Position numbers and translations under genes: made by a program | Assembly: GCF_009363655.1 (NCBI RefSeq) | Contig: NZ_CP045395.1 | Location: 1-60,597 of the forward strand | DNA length: 60,597 nucleotides | Direction of reading: 5' to 3' | Source of the DNA: Roseovarius sp. THAF27 | GTDB lineage: Bacteria > Pseudomonadota > Alphaproteobacteria > Rhodobacterales > Rhodobacteraceae | In this document: one piece after another, positions 16,426 through 25,563 of the stretch | Layout of the letters: each line of letters begins with the position of its first letter | How positions within the stretch are numbered: position 1 is the first letter of the stretch | Notes under the pieces: model-generated | The model's database searches: none | Told to the model about the DNA's origin: nothing | Seen by the model: only the letters and a program-made list of their open reading frames with translations

Positions 16426-18977
16426 TCCGGGGGTCCGAGCTGAAACGGCAGTTGCAGCGGCTGCGCACCTTCGCGATGCGGGCGGGCGACGCCCTGAGGC
16501 GCAAGCGTCTCCAGGGACCCTTCCGCGGCTATGTCGACACGCTGTCGGACGACAGCGCGATCCGCGGCTGGGTCGTGCACCGCAAGACCCGCAAGGGCAA
16601 TCAGGCGGTAGGACTCTTTGCCGACGAGACCCTGCTCGAGACCTGCACCGCCAACATCATCCGCGAGGACGTCCGCGCCGCCACCGGTGCCGATCCTGAT
16701 TGCGGCTTTCAGTTCGTCCTGACGGATTCCCTGTTCGAGCGGATCGCACAGACCGACGGGGTCCTCACGGTCCGCACCGTCGGCGCCGCCGAGAACGTGA
16801 TCGGCACCGTGCGCATGACGATCGACCGCAGCGATCCGGCGCTGTCGCAGGACACGATGGCGCGCTGCGCCCATGTGCTCGCCGACGATCTCGACACGCT
16901 GGAGACGCTGCTAAGGCAATTGCCCGAAGACGGCCCGGTGCACGCCCCACATCGCACCGCGCCGCTGGAGCGGCACGCGCGCATGTTCACCACCGACCGC
17001 GTCATTCCCGAGATTCCGCTGAGCGGCCAGCCCGCCTATCTCGACTATGTCCGCTATCGCTACCGGATGGACGAGCATTACGCCGTCGAGCCGGAGCTCG
17101 ACAGCTCCGAACGCTATCTCTACTGGTACCTCACCGCCTACCGCGCCCAGGAACGCCGGCGCATCCCGCTGGCGCGCGAAACAATCGACCATCTCAACCA
17201 GACGATCGTCATGGCCGGGCAGACCTACAGCCTCACTCGGATCATGTGGTGGCGCCTGGCCGGGCGGCCCGACATGATGTCGCGGTTCAACTTCAGCGAC
17301 CGCGACAGCTATCTAGATGCGCTGTTCTGGTGGGTCCACCAAGATGCCACGCATATGTATTTCGAGGATGTGCTGGTCACCGACAGCCAGGCCGACATGC
17401 TGCGCGGCGTGCATCCCTCGCGGCGTCTCGATGCCTGGCCGCTGAGCTATTTCACCGAACGCTTCTTCAAGGACAGCCCGCAGCTGCATTTCCTGAAACC
17501 CGGAACCGCGGAAGGCCGCAAGCTTTTGCTGCTGGCGATGCTGGTGCGCGCGGCGCGGCGCCCCGACCTGCTGCGCTACGTGCCGCGCACCGCGATCCGG
17601 CGGCTGCTCGATCCCGGAGAGGACGGCATAAACGAACTGGAACGCTTTGTCGGCGCCCTGCGCGCGGCCCGAGCGGCGGATACAGACACGCCGCCCGACC
17701 CGCTGCCGCTGTCCTATGACCGCTACGCCGCGGCGCTGCGTCTGCAGTTCTTCGATCTCGACAGCTATTCGTTCCTGACCCGGTCCCCCGCCGGCCACCG
17801 GTTCGAGGCCGCGGCCCTGCCCCGTCCCGACCAGGGCGAAGAGGTCGATGTGCAGATCATCGGGCCCTTGGCCAAGGCCAGCGGCCTGGGTCAGGCCACG
17901 CGGCAGTCGGCGGATATCCTGCGGGCCACCGGGCTGCGCATCCGCGGCGTCGATTTCGACCTCGACAATCCCGCACCCGAAGGCTTCAGCACCGACTCGC
18001 AGATCGAAGCCTACGGACCGGCGAAGATCAACCTCATCCACCTCAACGCCGAATCCACCCCGCTCGCCTATGCCTACCAGCCCGACGTCTTCTCGGGGGC
18101 CTACAACATCGGCTACTTCTTCTGGGAACTCGACACGCCCGCCTATTGCCACTACCTCGGCATGGACCTGCTCGACGAGATCTGGGTATCGACCGAATAC
18201 GGCGTCGAGATCTACCAGCCCGACGCGAACGGCAAGCCGGTGGTCAACGTAGGCATGTGCTTCGAAGAGATGTCGGACATCTCGCGGGCCGATGCCCGCG
18301 ACTTCGTCGAGCGCCGCTTCCGCCTGGATGACAGCCATTATGTCTGCCTCGTGGCCTTCGACAGCTTTTCCTTCGTGCAGCGCAAGAACCCGGTCTCGGT
18401 GCTGCGCGCCTTCCAGAAGGCTTTCGAAAGCGTGCCGCAGGCCCGCCTGGTGGTCAAGACCCAGAACCGCGACAGCGTTTTCGATCCCGTCCAGATGCGG
18501 CTGTGGGACCGGGTGGATGCGATCATCGCCTCGGACCCGCGCATCGTGGTGATGAACGAAACGCTCAGCTACCGCGATCTTCTGCGGCTCAAGGCGGGAT
18601 CGGACTGCTACATCTCGCTGCACAAGTCCGAAGGCTGGGGCTTCGGCATGATCGAGGCCATGGCCCTCGGCGTGCCGGTGCTGGCCACCGCCTATTCCGG
18701 CAACATGGATTTCTGCACCGAGGACACCACCTGGCTGGTCGATTACGAGATCGTGGACCTGCGGCAGGGCGACTACATCTTCGTGCGCCCGAATTCGCAA
18801 TGGGCCGAACCCTCGGTCGATCATGCCGCCGCACAGCTGCGCGCCGCCTTCGACAACCCACAGATGCGGCAGGCCAAGGCGAATGCGGCCCTTGCCCATA
18901 TCCGGGAAAAGTTCTCACGCAAGGCCATCGCCGGACGCTATGGCAGCAGGCTGCGCGAGATCCTGAAGGATCTTTAG
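16422..18977 (+). CDS. Large multidomain glycosyltransferase (GT4 C-terminal domain)
   Basis: 851 residues. Residues about 30-130 form a beta-rich module (FRGYVDTLSDDSAIRGWVV) of a kind seen at the front of surface-glycan enzymes. Residues 170-470 are a helical region without a recognised domain. From about 480 a GT-B domain begins (IGPLAKASGLGQATRQSADI), followed by FFWELDTPAY and the donor site EGWGFGMIEAMALGVPVLA near 736. It probably transfers a sugar in the cytoplasm; donor and acceptor are not predictable. It overlaps gmd by four bases. Confidence 0.85.
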   Translation: MIRGSELKRQLQRLRTFAMRAGDALRRKRLQGPFRGYVDTLSDDSAIRGWVVHRKTRKGNQAVGLFADETLLETCTANIIREDVRAATGADPDCGFQFVLTDSLFERIAQTDGVLTVRTVGAAENVIGTVRMTIDRSDPALSQDTMARCAHVLADDLDTLETLLRQLPEDGPVHAPHRTAPLERHARMFTTDRVIPEIPLSGQPAYLDYVRYRYRMDEHYAVEPELDSSERYLYWYLTAYRAQERRRIPLARETIDHLNQTIVMAGQTYSLTRIMWWRLAGRPDMMSRFNFSDRDSYLDALFWWVHQDATHMYFEDVLVTDSQADMLRGVHPSRRLDAWPLSYFTERFFKDSPQLHFLKPGTAEGRKLLLLAMLVRAARRPDLLRYVPRTAIRRLLDPGEDGINELERFVGALRAARAADTDTPPDPLPLSYDRYAAALRLQFFDLDSYSFLTRSPAGHRFEAAALPRPDQGEEVDVQIIGPLAKASGLGQATRQSADILRATGLRIRGVDFDLDNPAPEGFSTDSQIEAYGPAKINLIHLNAESTPLAYAYQPDVFSGAYNIGYFFWELDTPAYCHYLGMDLLDEIWVSTEYGVEIYQPDANGKPVVNVGMCFEEMSDISRADARDFVERRFRLDDSHYVCLVAFDSFSFVQRKNPVSVLRAFQKAFESVPQARLVVKTQNRDSVFDPVQMRLWDRVDAIIASDPRIVVMNETLSYRDLLRLKAGSDCYISLHKSEGWGFGMIEAMALGVPVLATAYSGNMDFCTEDTTWLVDYEIVDLRQGDYIFVRPNSQWAEPSVDHAAAQLRAAFDNPQMRQAKANAALAHIREKFSRKAIAGRYGSRLREILKDL

Positions 18978-18979
18978 GC

Positions 18980-19915
18980 ATGAACGAGCGCCCTCCCCTG
19001 CGGCATGCCTTGTATCATTACACCTGCGAATATGACGCCTGGGGGGTGATGGAAAGCTTCGCGGTCCCGGACCGCAAACCGGAACCCGGTATCGTGAAGA
19101 ACTTTCTTGACGTGCGCGTGCCGCCCAAGATCCTGCCGCGGGCGCTGAACGGTCTCGCGGGACAGCTGGAGCCGCTGCCCGATCCCGGCAACTGGCATGC
19201 CGACATCGCCGAATGGGCGGCGGCGCTTCTGTCGGTGGTGCGCGCGTCGGGCACCTACCGCATCGTGGAACTGGGCTGCGGCTGGGGCTGCTGGATGGTC
19301 AACATGGGGGCGGCAGCCCGCGCCCGGGGGCTGGCGGTCGATCTGATCGGCATCGAGGGCGACCGCGGCCATCTAGCGAACGCGCGCGAGGTGCTGGAGC
19401 TGAACGGGTTCGGCGACAGCCAGTTCAGCCTGCACCACGGCATTGCCGGACCGAAACCGGGCAAGGCGATCTTTCCCGATCCCGAGACCGGCACCGCCCA
19501 GTGGGGCGGCGAGGCGATCTTCTATCCCGACGACAGGACTCTGCGGCAGGCTGAAGAGGACAGGACCGTGCAGGTACTCGACTGCAAGACCCTGTCGGAA
19601 CTGTCCAACAATCAGGTCATCGACCTGCTGCACATCGACATCCAGGGCGCCGAGGCGGATTTCGTCGTCGGCAACATGGACAAGATCGAGACCTACGTGC
19701 GCCGGGTGCTGATCGGCACCCACAGCCGAGCCATCGAAGGGCGGCTGTGCGATCACTTCATCGACCACGGCTGGATCATGGAAATGGAACGCCCGGCCAT
19801 CGCCCCGCTCAAGGCCGGCCGGCCGGTCATCCGCATCGACGGCGTACAGATGTGGTCCAACCCGGCGCTGACAGGGGCCAAAGCAGCGGACAATGCACAC
19901 AAGGGAGAAGCCTGA
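18980..19915 (+). CDS. FkbM-like SAM-dependent methyltransferase
   Basis: 311 residues from ATG 18980, two bases after the preceding stop. The SAM-binding loop is VELGCGWGCW (96-105). A later acidic strand LLHIDIQGAE (about 217-226) is the hallmark of FkbM-type methyltransferases. An N-terminal extension of about 90 residues precedes the fold. In this setting it probably O-methylates a sugar of the surface glycan, but FkbM proteins act on varied substrates. The longer open frame upstream of 18980 is a shadow of the glycosyltransferase gene and was not used. Confidence 0.8.
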   Translation: MNERPPLRHALYHYTCEYDAWGVMESFAVPDRKPEPGIVKNFLDVRVPPKILPRALNGLAGQLEPLPDPGNWHADIAEWAAALLSVVRASGTYRIVELGCGWGCWMVNMGAAARARGLAVDLIGIEGDRGHLANAREVLELNGFGDSQFSLHHGIAGPKPGKAIFPDPETGTAQWGGEAIFYPDDRTLRQAEEDRTVQVLDCKTLSELSNNQVIDLLHIDIQGAEADFVVGNMDKIETYVRRVLIGTHSRAIEGRLCDHFIDHGWIMEMERPAIAPLKAGRPVIRIDGVQMWSNPALTGAKAADNAHKGEA

Positions 19916-19916
19916 G

Positions 19917-20738
19917 ATGGAACGTGTCATCGGTGTCAGCTGGCCGCGGTCGGGGCATCACCTTCTGGTGCGGCTCCTGACCCTCTATTTCGGGGAGGGG
20001 TTTCTCTACTGCGACTTCTACGGCGGCATCGAGAACTGCTGCAAGAAGACCCCCTGCAAGCGCCGCGATGTCCACCTGAGCAAGAGCCATGACTTCGACC
20101 TCGGCATGCCGCAGATCGCCCGGCGGAAATACCTCATCCAGTACCGCGATTTCATCCCCTCCGTGGTGTCCAACTTCGAGCTGCACGTGCGCAACGGCGG
20201 TGCCGACACGCTGGAGAACTTCCGCGTCTTCGCCGGCACGCAATTCGATTCCTACCGCGCCTTCAGCGAGAAATGGGTGCAGTCGGATTTCGCCGCGCGC
20301 CAGCTGGTGATCGAATACGACACGCTGCAGAGCGATCCCGCGACCACCCTGGCCCGCGCGGTCGGCTGGTTCCAGCCCGACCGGGACCCCGATGCCGCGC
20401 GCATCGACCAGGCGGTCGCCCGGGTCGACGGCGAGCGGGTCGAACGCGGCCGCGTGACCCCGCTCAAGGGGGCGGGCGTGCACAGCGCCCGGCGCATCGA
20501 GGATTTCCGCCACTACCGGCCCGCGCTCTTTGCGACGCTCGCGGCTATGCGGCTCACCCGGCCGGAGGTGAAGGCCGTGTTCCGCGAGGAGCTGGGCCGC
20601 GATCCCTCGCCCGAGAACCTCGTGAACTTCCAGGCTTCCGCATCCATCGACACCCTGCGGCGCGATCTGCGCGCTTCGCAGGAATATATCGACCGTCAGG
20701 GGGCCAGGGACCCGGACGACGACAAGGGCGGCACATGA
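19917..20738 (+). CDS. Sulfotransferase-like protein
   Basis: 273 residues from ATG 19917, preceded by AAGGGAGAAG. The N-terminus VIGVSWPRSGHHLLVRLL is a phosphosulfate-type P-loop (PRSG). A LIQYRDFIPSVVSNF segment near residue 75 corresponds to the 3'-phosphate-binding Arg/Ser region. The CCKKTPCKRR cysteine-rich patch near 42-50 is unusual. It probably sulfates a sugar of the polymer from PAPS. It starts one base after the methyltransferase stop and overlaps the next gene by four bases, so it is within the operon. Confidence 0.75.
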   Translation: MERVIGVSWPRSGHHLLVRLLTLYFGEGFLYCDFYGGIENCCKKTPCKRRDVHLSKSHDFDLGMPQIARRKYLIQYRDFIPSVVSNFELHVRNGGADTLENFRVFAGTQFDSYRAFSEKWVQSDFAARQLVIEYDTLQSDPATTLARAVGWFQPDRDPDAARIDQAVARVDGERVERGRVTPLKGAGVHSARRIEDFRHYRPALFATLAAMRLTRPEVKAVFREELGRDPSPENLVNFQASASIDTLRRDLRASQEYIDRQGARDPDDDKGGT

Positions 20739-21610
20739 CGCTCGATGCCGACACCATCCGGCTGGGCTACCAGCTTATTCTCGCCCGCCATCCCAGCGAT
20801 GCCGAGATAGAGAGCGGGCAGAAAACCTTCGAAACCCTGCCGGCCATGCGTCAGGCCTTTCTGAAGTCGCGCGAATTCCGCCGCAAGTACGACCGTCTTG
20901 CCGCCGAATTCGCACAGGCCCAGCACCCCACGCTGGTGCATCTGCGCATCCCCGCTGCGGAACCCGAAGGACTGCACGACACTCTGCTGGCGGAGGAGTT
21001 TCTCGACCCGGCGCTGTCGGCCCGGCCCGACACGCTGGAAGACCTGCGCCAGATGACCTCGGCCGAACAGCGCGCGCTGCGGTATCTGCACGGCGATCTG
21101 GACTATGGGGCGGGCGAAGCACTGGAAGGGCCGCATTACTATCTCACCACGCTCGCCGAACCCGGACCGCGCCTGCACGCGCTCTGGCGGGCCTGGGGGG
21201 ACGGCGCGGGCTTCGGCGCGTTTCTGCAGGCCGGGCTCGACGACATCGCCCTGCGCCCCGAGATCGACAACGGCCAGATCCGCCGCCTCGCCGGGGACCG
21301 GTCCGTGGAGTCCATCGGTGAAGAGGCCGCCCTGCTGCGCCGCGCCCTGCACAACGCGCTGGGACCGCGGATTTTCCTCGGCATCGCCGAGGCACCTCAA
21401 GCCGTACTGGCACATCTGGCCGAAAACGGCCTGTTTGCCCCAGGCCTCCCGTCGGTGGCTCCCGTTACGCCGCATCCCGATTACACGACCGATCTGGCCG
21501 GGCTTTCCCCGGAGGAGCGCCACCTGTTCGACGCCTTCACCGCCTGGGACGGCTACGCCTACGATATCTGCCGCCAGCTGCCCGCCCCGACCGGCACTCC
21601 CGCCTCCTGA
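20735..21610 (+). CDS. Hypothetical glycan-operon protein with DUF4214-like N-terminus
   Basis: 291 residues from ATG 20735, which overlaps the upstream stop (ATGA). The first 45 residues (LGYQLILARHPSDAEIES … FLKSREFRRKY) follow the same pattern as DUF4214 units (YQxxLxRxPxxxG … FxxSxEFxxxY) found in the secreted RTX proteins of this plasmid. The rest is mostly helical. It ends with SPEERHLFDAFTAWDGYAYD, a helix resembling the last helix of some sulfotransferases, but no P-loop is present. It has no signal peptide or membrane segment. Function is unknown; a scaffold or accessory role in glycan modification is only a guess. Confidence 0.65.
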   Translation: MTLDADTIRLGYQLILARHPSDAEIESGQKTFETLPAMRQAFLKSREFRRKYDRLAAEFAQAQHPTLVHLRIPAAEPEGLHDTLLAEEFLDPALSARPDTLEDLRQMTSAEQRALRYLHGDLDYGAGEALEGPHYYLTTLAEPGPRLHALWRAWGDGAGFGAFLQAGLDDIALRPEIDNGQIRRLAGDRSVESIGEEAALLRRALHNALGPRIFLGIAEAPQAVLAHLAENGLFAPGLPSVAPVTPHPDYTTDLAGLSPEERHLFDAFTAWDGYAYDICRQLPAPTGTPAS

Positions 21611-21639
21611 CACACGCTTAAAAACCAAAGGAACCCCGC

Positions 21640-22437
21640 ATGCCCCAGACCCCCGACAAGGCCGCCATACTGGCCAAGGCCAAGGCCCACAACTGGTTCC
21701 ACGCGATCCGGCTTTACGATGATTTCGTCACCGGAGGTCCCGACCGCACCGCCGAAAAACTCACCGTGCTCGACACCATCGGTCTGCCCCGCGACATGAC
21801 CGGCATGCGGGTGCTGGACATCGGCGCCTGGGACGGGTTCTTTTCCTTCGAGGCCGAACGGCGTGGCGCCGCCGAAGTGATCTCGCTCGACCACGTGGCC
21901 GAAGAGGCCACCGGCTTTCCGATCGCCGCCGAGGCGCTGCAGAGCAAGGTCTCCTGGCGCCAGCGCAACATCTACCACCTCGACCCCAAGGACATCGGCA
22001 CTTTCGACATCGTGCTGTGCCTGGGCGTCATCTATCACCTGCGCCACATCCTGCTCGGGCTCGACCGGGTGCGCGGGGTGATGAACCAGGGCGGGCTGCT
22101 GTTTGTCGAAACCGCCTCCATCGACGGGCATGTGATGCGCAACTCCGGCGGCTTCGGCAAGCTGGCCGATGCCGCGCCCGACGCCGATCAGACCCCCTTG
22201 CTGCAACTTTACCCCGGCAAGGAGCTGGGCAAGGATCCTACCAACTTCTTCGCTCCCAACCGGGCGGGGCTGGACGGGCTGCTGAAAGCGGCGGAATTCA
22301 GCGTGGTGAATTCCACCGCCCTGACCAAGGCCTTCCCGAGCCGGGCCTTCGCCCAGGCCCGCGCCGTCAGCGATCCCGAAACTGCCTTCTACCGCGACCG
22401 CGACGAAGCCGTCCTGTCGCGCCGCAAGACATTCTGA
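21640..22437 (+). CDS. Class I SAM-dependent methyltransferase, CmoB-like fold
   Basis: 265 residues. WFHAIRLYDDFVTGG precedes the SAM loop VLDIGAWDGFFSFEAERRGA (from about 58). Further motifs are VISLDHV (acidic ribose-binding position) and CLGVIYHLRHILLGLDRV. This arrangement is that of the DUF1698/CmoB-like group, which includes tRNA wobble enzymes but also many sugar methyltransferases in glycan clusters. Because it sits 29 bp after the glycan operon gene and before manC, sugar methylation is more likely than tRNA modification. Confidence 0.8.
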   Translation: MPQTPDKAAILAKAKAHNWFHAIRLYDDFVTGGPDRTAEKLTVLDTIGLPRDMTGMRVLDIGAWDGFFSFEAERRGAAEVISLDHVAEEATGFPIAAEALQSKVSWRQRNIYHLDPKDIGTFDIVLCLGVIYHLRHILLGLDRVRGVMNQGGLLFVETASIDGHVMRNSGGFGKLADAAPDADQTPLLQLYPGKELGKDPTNFFAPNRAGLDGLLKAAEFSVVNSTALTKAFPSRAFAQARAVSDPETAFYRDRDEAVLSRRKTF

Positions 22438-22519
22438 TATCGTCGGACGTATCGTGGCGGCGGCGCTGACCGCTTCCGCCCCGGCATGCTCCGGCCCGGA
22501 CATTAAAAGGCCTCTAACC

Positions 22520-23932
22520 ATGATCACTCCTGTCCTTCTGTGCGGCGGTTCCGGCACCCGGCTCTGGCCGCTGTCCCGCAAGAGCTTTCCTAAGCAGTTC
22601 GCCGATATCATGGGCGACGAGAGCCTGTTCCAGGCCTCGGCCCGGCGGTTCTCGGGTACGGGCTTTGCCGATCCGCTGCTGGTGACGGGCGACAGCTTCC
22701 GCTTCATCGTGGGCGAACAGCTCGAGGCCTGCGGCATCGCCGCCCAGGCCACGCTGATCGAACCCGACGGGCGCAACACCGCCCCCGCCGCCGCCACGGC
22801 GGCGCTGAAACTGGCGCAGACCGATTCGCGGGCGCTGATGCTGCTGGTGCCGTCGGATCATGCCATCGCCGATCCGCAGGCCTTTCGCGATGCCGTCGGC
22901 GCCGGGGCGGTCGCGGCCCGCGAGGGGCAGATCGTCACCTTCGGCATCGCGCCCACCCGCCCCGAAACCGGCTTTGGCTGGCTCGAAAGCGGGGCCGAGA
23001 GCCATCCGCAGGTCATGCGGCTCGAAAGCTTCATCGAGAAACCCGACCAGGCCCGCGCCGAGACCCTGCTGCAGGACCCCCGCTACCTGTGGAACGCCGG
23101 CGTCTTCCTGGTCCGCGCCGACGTGCTGCTCGACGCTTTCCGCGCTCATGCGCCCGAGGTGCTGGCGCCGGTCGAGGCGGCGATGGAAAACGCCGTCCAG
23201 GATCTCGGCTTCACCCGTATCGACCCCGAACTCTGGGCGGCGGTGCCTGACATCTCCATCGACTACGCGGTGATGGAAAAGGCCGCCAACGTCAGCGTCG
23301 TGCGGTTCACCGGCAAGTGGTCGGACCTGGGCAGCTGGGAAGCGGTCTGGCAGGAAAGCCACCGCGACGCGTCGGGCAATGCGCTGACCGCCCACACGAC
23401 CGCCTTCGATTGCGAGAACACGCTGCTGCGCTCTGAAACCGACGAGATCGAGCTGGTGGGCATCGGCCTGAAGAACATCGTCGCCGTGGCCATGCGCGAC
23501 GCGGTGATGGTCGCGGACATGTCCGACAGCCAGAACGTCAAGAAAGCAGTCTCTACACTGAAGACTCGCAAGGCCAAGCAGGCGGTGCAGTTTCCCGTCG
23601 ATCACCGCCCCTGGGGCTGGTTCGAGACGCTGATCCTCTCCGACCGCTTCCAGGTCAAGCGCATCCATGTGCATCCGGGCGCCGCGCTGAGCCTGCAAAG
23701 CCATCACCACCGCTCCGAACACTGGATCGTGGTGCAGGGCACGGCGCGGGTCACCGTGAACGACGACGTCCAGCTGCTGACCGAGAACCAGTCGGTCTAT
23801 ATTCCGCTGGGCGCCGTGCACCGGATGGAAAACCCCGGCAAGGTGCCGATGGTCCTGATCGAGGTGCAGACCGGCAGCTACCTGGGCGAGGACGACATCC
23901 TGCGCTACGAGGATGTCTACGCCCGAACCTGA
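22520..23932 (+). CDS. manC: Mannose-1-phosphate guanylyltransferase / mannose-6-phosphate isomerase
   Basis: 470 residues from ATG 22520. The nucleotidyltransferase domain has LLCGGSGTRLWPLSRKSFPK (6-25) and the FIEKPD motif near 171. The C-terminal cupin isomerase domain starts at RPWGWFETL (about 363) and holds HVHPGAALSLQSHHHRSEHW, the metal-binding histidines. The bifunctional enzyme makes mannose-6-phosphate from fructose-6-phosphate and GDP-mannose from mannose-1-phosphate and GTP. Together with ManB it supplies GDP-mannose to Gmd and mannosyltransferases. It appears to be the last gene of the plus-strand glycan operon, facing a convergent gene 21 bp away. Confidence 0.95.
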   Translation: MITPVLLCGGSGTRLWPLSRKSFPKQFADIMGDESLFQASARRFSGTGFADPLLVTGDSFRFIVGEQLEACGIAAQATLIEPDGRNTAPAAATAALKLAQTDSRALMLLVPSDHAIADPQAFRDAVGAGAVAAREGQIVTFGIAPTRPETGFGWLESGAESHPQVMRLESFIEKPDQARAETLLQDPRYLWNAGVFLVRADVLLDAFRAHAPEVLAPVEAAMENAVQDLGFTRIDPELWAAVPDISIDYAVMEKAANVSVVRFTGKWSDLGSWEAVWQESHRDASGNALTAHTTAFDCENTLLRSETDEIELVGIGLKNIVAVAMRDAVMVADMSDSQNVKKAVSTLKTRKAKQAVQFPVDHRPWGWFETLILSDRFQVKRIHVHPGAALSLQSHHHRSEHWIVVQGTARVTVNDDVQLLTENQSVYIPLGAVHRMENPGKVPMVLIEVQTGSYLGEDDILRYEDVYART

Positions 23933-23953
23933 CGGGCTGGCGCCCGCCGCGCG

Positions 23954-24970
23954 TCAGAACCAGCGCCCGGTCGCGACCATGCGCGCCGAGGACGCGACCC
24001 GGCTGCCGTTGTGCGCCCAGCCGTTGACGGTGACGCCGCTGCCGCTGCCGGTGCCGCTGGTCGAGATGAAATGCGCTGCCGTCACCGCGATGCTGCCGGT
24101 GACATGGGGCGGGTCGGCAAAGGGGACGGGATAGGTCCACAACACGCCGGCTGCCGCCGAGGTCTCCAGGTCGCCGGTGCAGATCTGCGTCCCGTCGGCA
24201 AAGCGCACATATCTGCCCGAAGCGGCTTGGCCCTGCTCGATCACGGCGCCGGTGGGCTGACCCGCGCTCTGGCTCACCGGACCCAGCAGGGTGTCGCGGG
24301 CATAGGCCGGTTGTCCGCCGATCATGGTGCCCGCGGCCAGGTCCGGCACCCCGGTGCCCGCGGCGACCGACAGGGCCGTGTGCCAGGCCGCCCCGTCGGC
24401 GCTGACCTTGATGGCGAAATCGTCCGACCCGGCAGTGCCCACCTCGGCGCGGCCGGAAAAGCCGGTCTGGAACAGCAGGCTGGCCGTGTCCGGCGCATCC
24501 GCCTTGTTGACCTTGACCTGATGGCCGGCGCCGACGTTGTCGAACAGGCTCGCCTCAGAGGCCACGGTCAGGCGGTTGACCGCATCCGCCACGGCATTCA
24601 CACCGAACTGCAGAAGGCTGTCGACGACCGGCCCGCCATGGGGAACCCAGTCCGCGCCGTCGAAGACGACAAGACCGGCCGTGTCCTGCCGCCAGGCCAG
24701 CCAGCCTTCCTGCGGAACCTGGAAATACCAGCTCGTAGCTTCCCGGACTGCAATGGACCCCGCCTGCCCGGCCCACGCCCCGGTGGCCCCGGTGCCCACG
24801 ATGTGCCGGTCCCCCACGGTCGGTGTCGCGGGCGGGGTGTCGCCCGCACTTTGCACACTCAACTGCACGATGGCATCGAGCACCCGCAGCGCCTCGTTGT
24901 GGGTGACGTGTTTCTGCGCTTGGGCGGGTTGGATATAGGGTAGCGCGTGAACGGCTGAGGTATCGGACAT
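23954..24970 (-). CDS. DUF2793 domain protein, phage tail-fibre/GTA-like
   Basis: 338 residues from ATG 24970, preceded by GGAGAACC. The N-terminus HALPYIQPAQAQKHVTHNEAL is the DUF2793 signature, seen in proteins near gene transfer agent and prophage tail genes in Rhodobacteraceae. A W-rich middle (GSIAVREATSWYFQVPQEGW) follows. The C-terminus (GRYVRFADGTQICTG, then VPFADPPHVTGSI) resembles the receptor-binding tip domain of phage tail fibres. No other phage gene is nearby. It might bind the surface glycan or be a leftover of phage traffic. The longer upstream open frame has no coding features. Confidence 0.75.
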   Translation of the reverse strand: MSDTSAVHALPYIQPAQAQKHVTHNEALRVLDAIVQLSVQSAGDTPPATPTVGDRHIVGTGATGAWAGQAGSIAVREATSWYFQVPQEGWLAWRQDTAGLVVFDGADWVPHGGPVVDSLLQFGVNAVADAVNRLTVASEASLFDNVGAGHQVKVNKADAPDTASLLFQTGFSGRAEVGTAGSDDFAIKVSADGAAWHTALSVAAGTGVPDLAAGTMIGGQPAYARDTLLGPVSQSAGQPTGAVIEQGQAASGRYVRFADGTQICTGDLETSAAAGVLWTYPVPFADPPHVTGSIAVTAAHFISTSGTGSGSGVTVNGWAHNGSRVASSARMVATGRWF

Positions 24971-25563
24971 CTGGTTCTCCTGCAAAGTCGATCCGGAACA
25001 GGCGGCATCAAGCGCGATCATTGCGCTTCCCGGTAAAGACTTCCTGAGACCACCGTGCGGTGACACCTTGCAACCCCGTACGACGCCCGGCCCGGCATGT
25101 CGGCGTGATCGATCAAAAATAGAGACAAGACATGATTGAAAAGATATGATTTCGCATATGGACGACCGATGCATTTCGAAGCGCAGCTTCGAATGATTCG
25201 GTCTGAATCCGCCCCGGTTACTCATTAATATGAGCGCAAACCAGCGATTGTTTCCAACTAAGTATAGCGAGTGCGGGTATTTTTCCGAAATTTCCGGATA
25301 TTCCGGTTTTTACTTCATGTGGTGCAGCTTTGTGTGTTTATATTATGCAACGCATGCGTGTCTGACATCCGCTATCGTCAACCATGTGACGCCATGTTTC
25401 GAATTGAATTGTAATTGACCGTCTGTGACCTGCCGTGCCTGAAGGGGGGACGAACCTAGTCCACATGCTGGCAGGAGCCTTCTTGGCTTTGCATTCGGTC
25501 AATCGTGCCCCCGGCCCGTCAGGGTCGGGGGTATTCGTCAGACGATCAGGACAAACCGCCGCT
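24971..25563. other. Non-coding stretch between DUF2793 gene and repA
   Basis: 593 bp without a recognisable gene. The part at 25200-25420 is strikingly AT-rich. It contains the inverted repeat CCGGA-TAT-TCCGG (near 25290-25305), which might be a protein-binding site. Near the repA stop lies a GC-rich hairpin (25508-25531). The promoter of the DUF2793 gene should be in the left part. Confidence 0.45.
25508..25531. terminator. GC-rich hairpin after repA, possible terminator
   Basis: Arms CCCCCGGCCC / GGGTCGGGGG around a 4-base loop (GTCA), with one G-T wobble. It lies 33 bp downstream of the repA stop. There is no T-run, so it may work only weakly or need Rho. Confidence 0.35.

Noticed and set aside
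25230..25418. 62-codon open frame in the AT-rich gap before repA
   Set aside because: No ribosome-binding site, no domain, and composition unlike the plasmid's genes.
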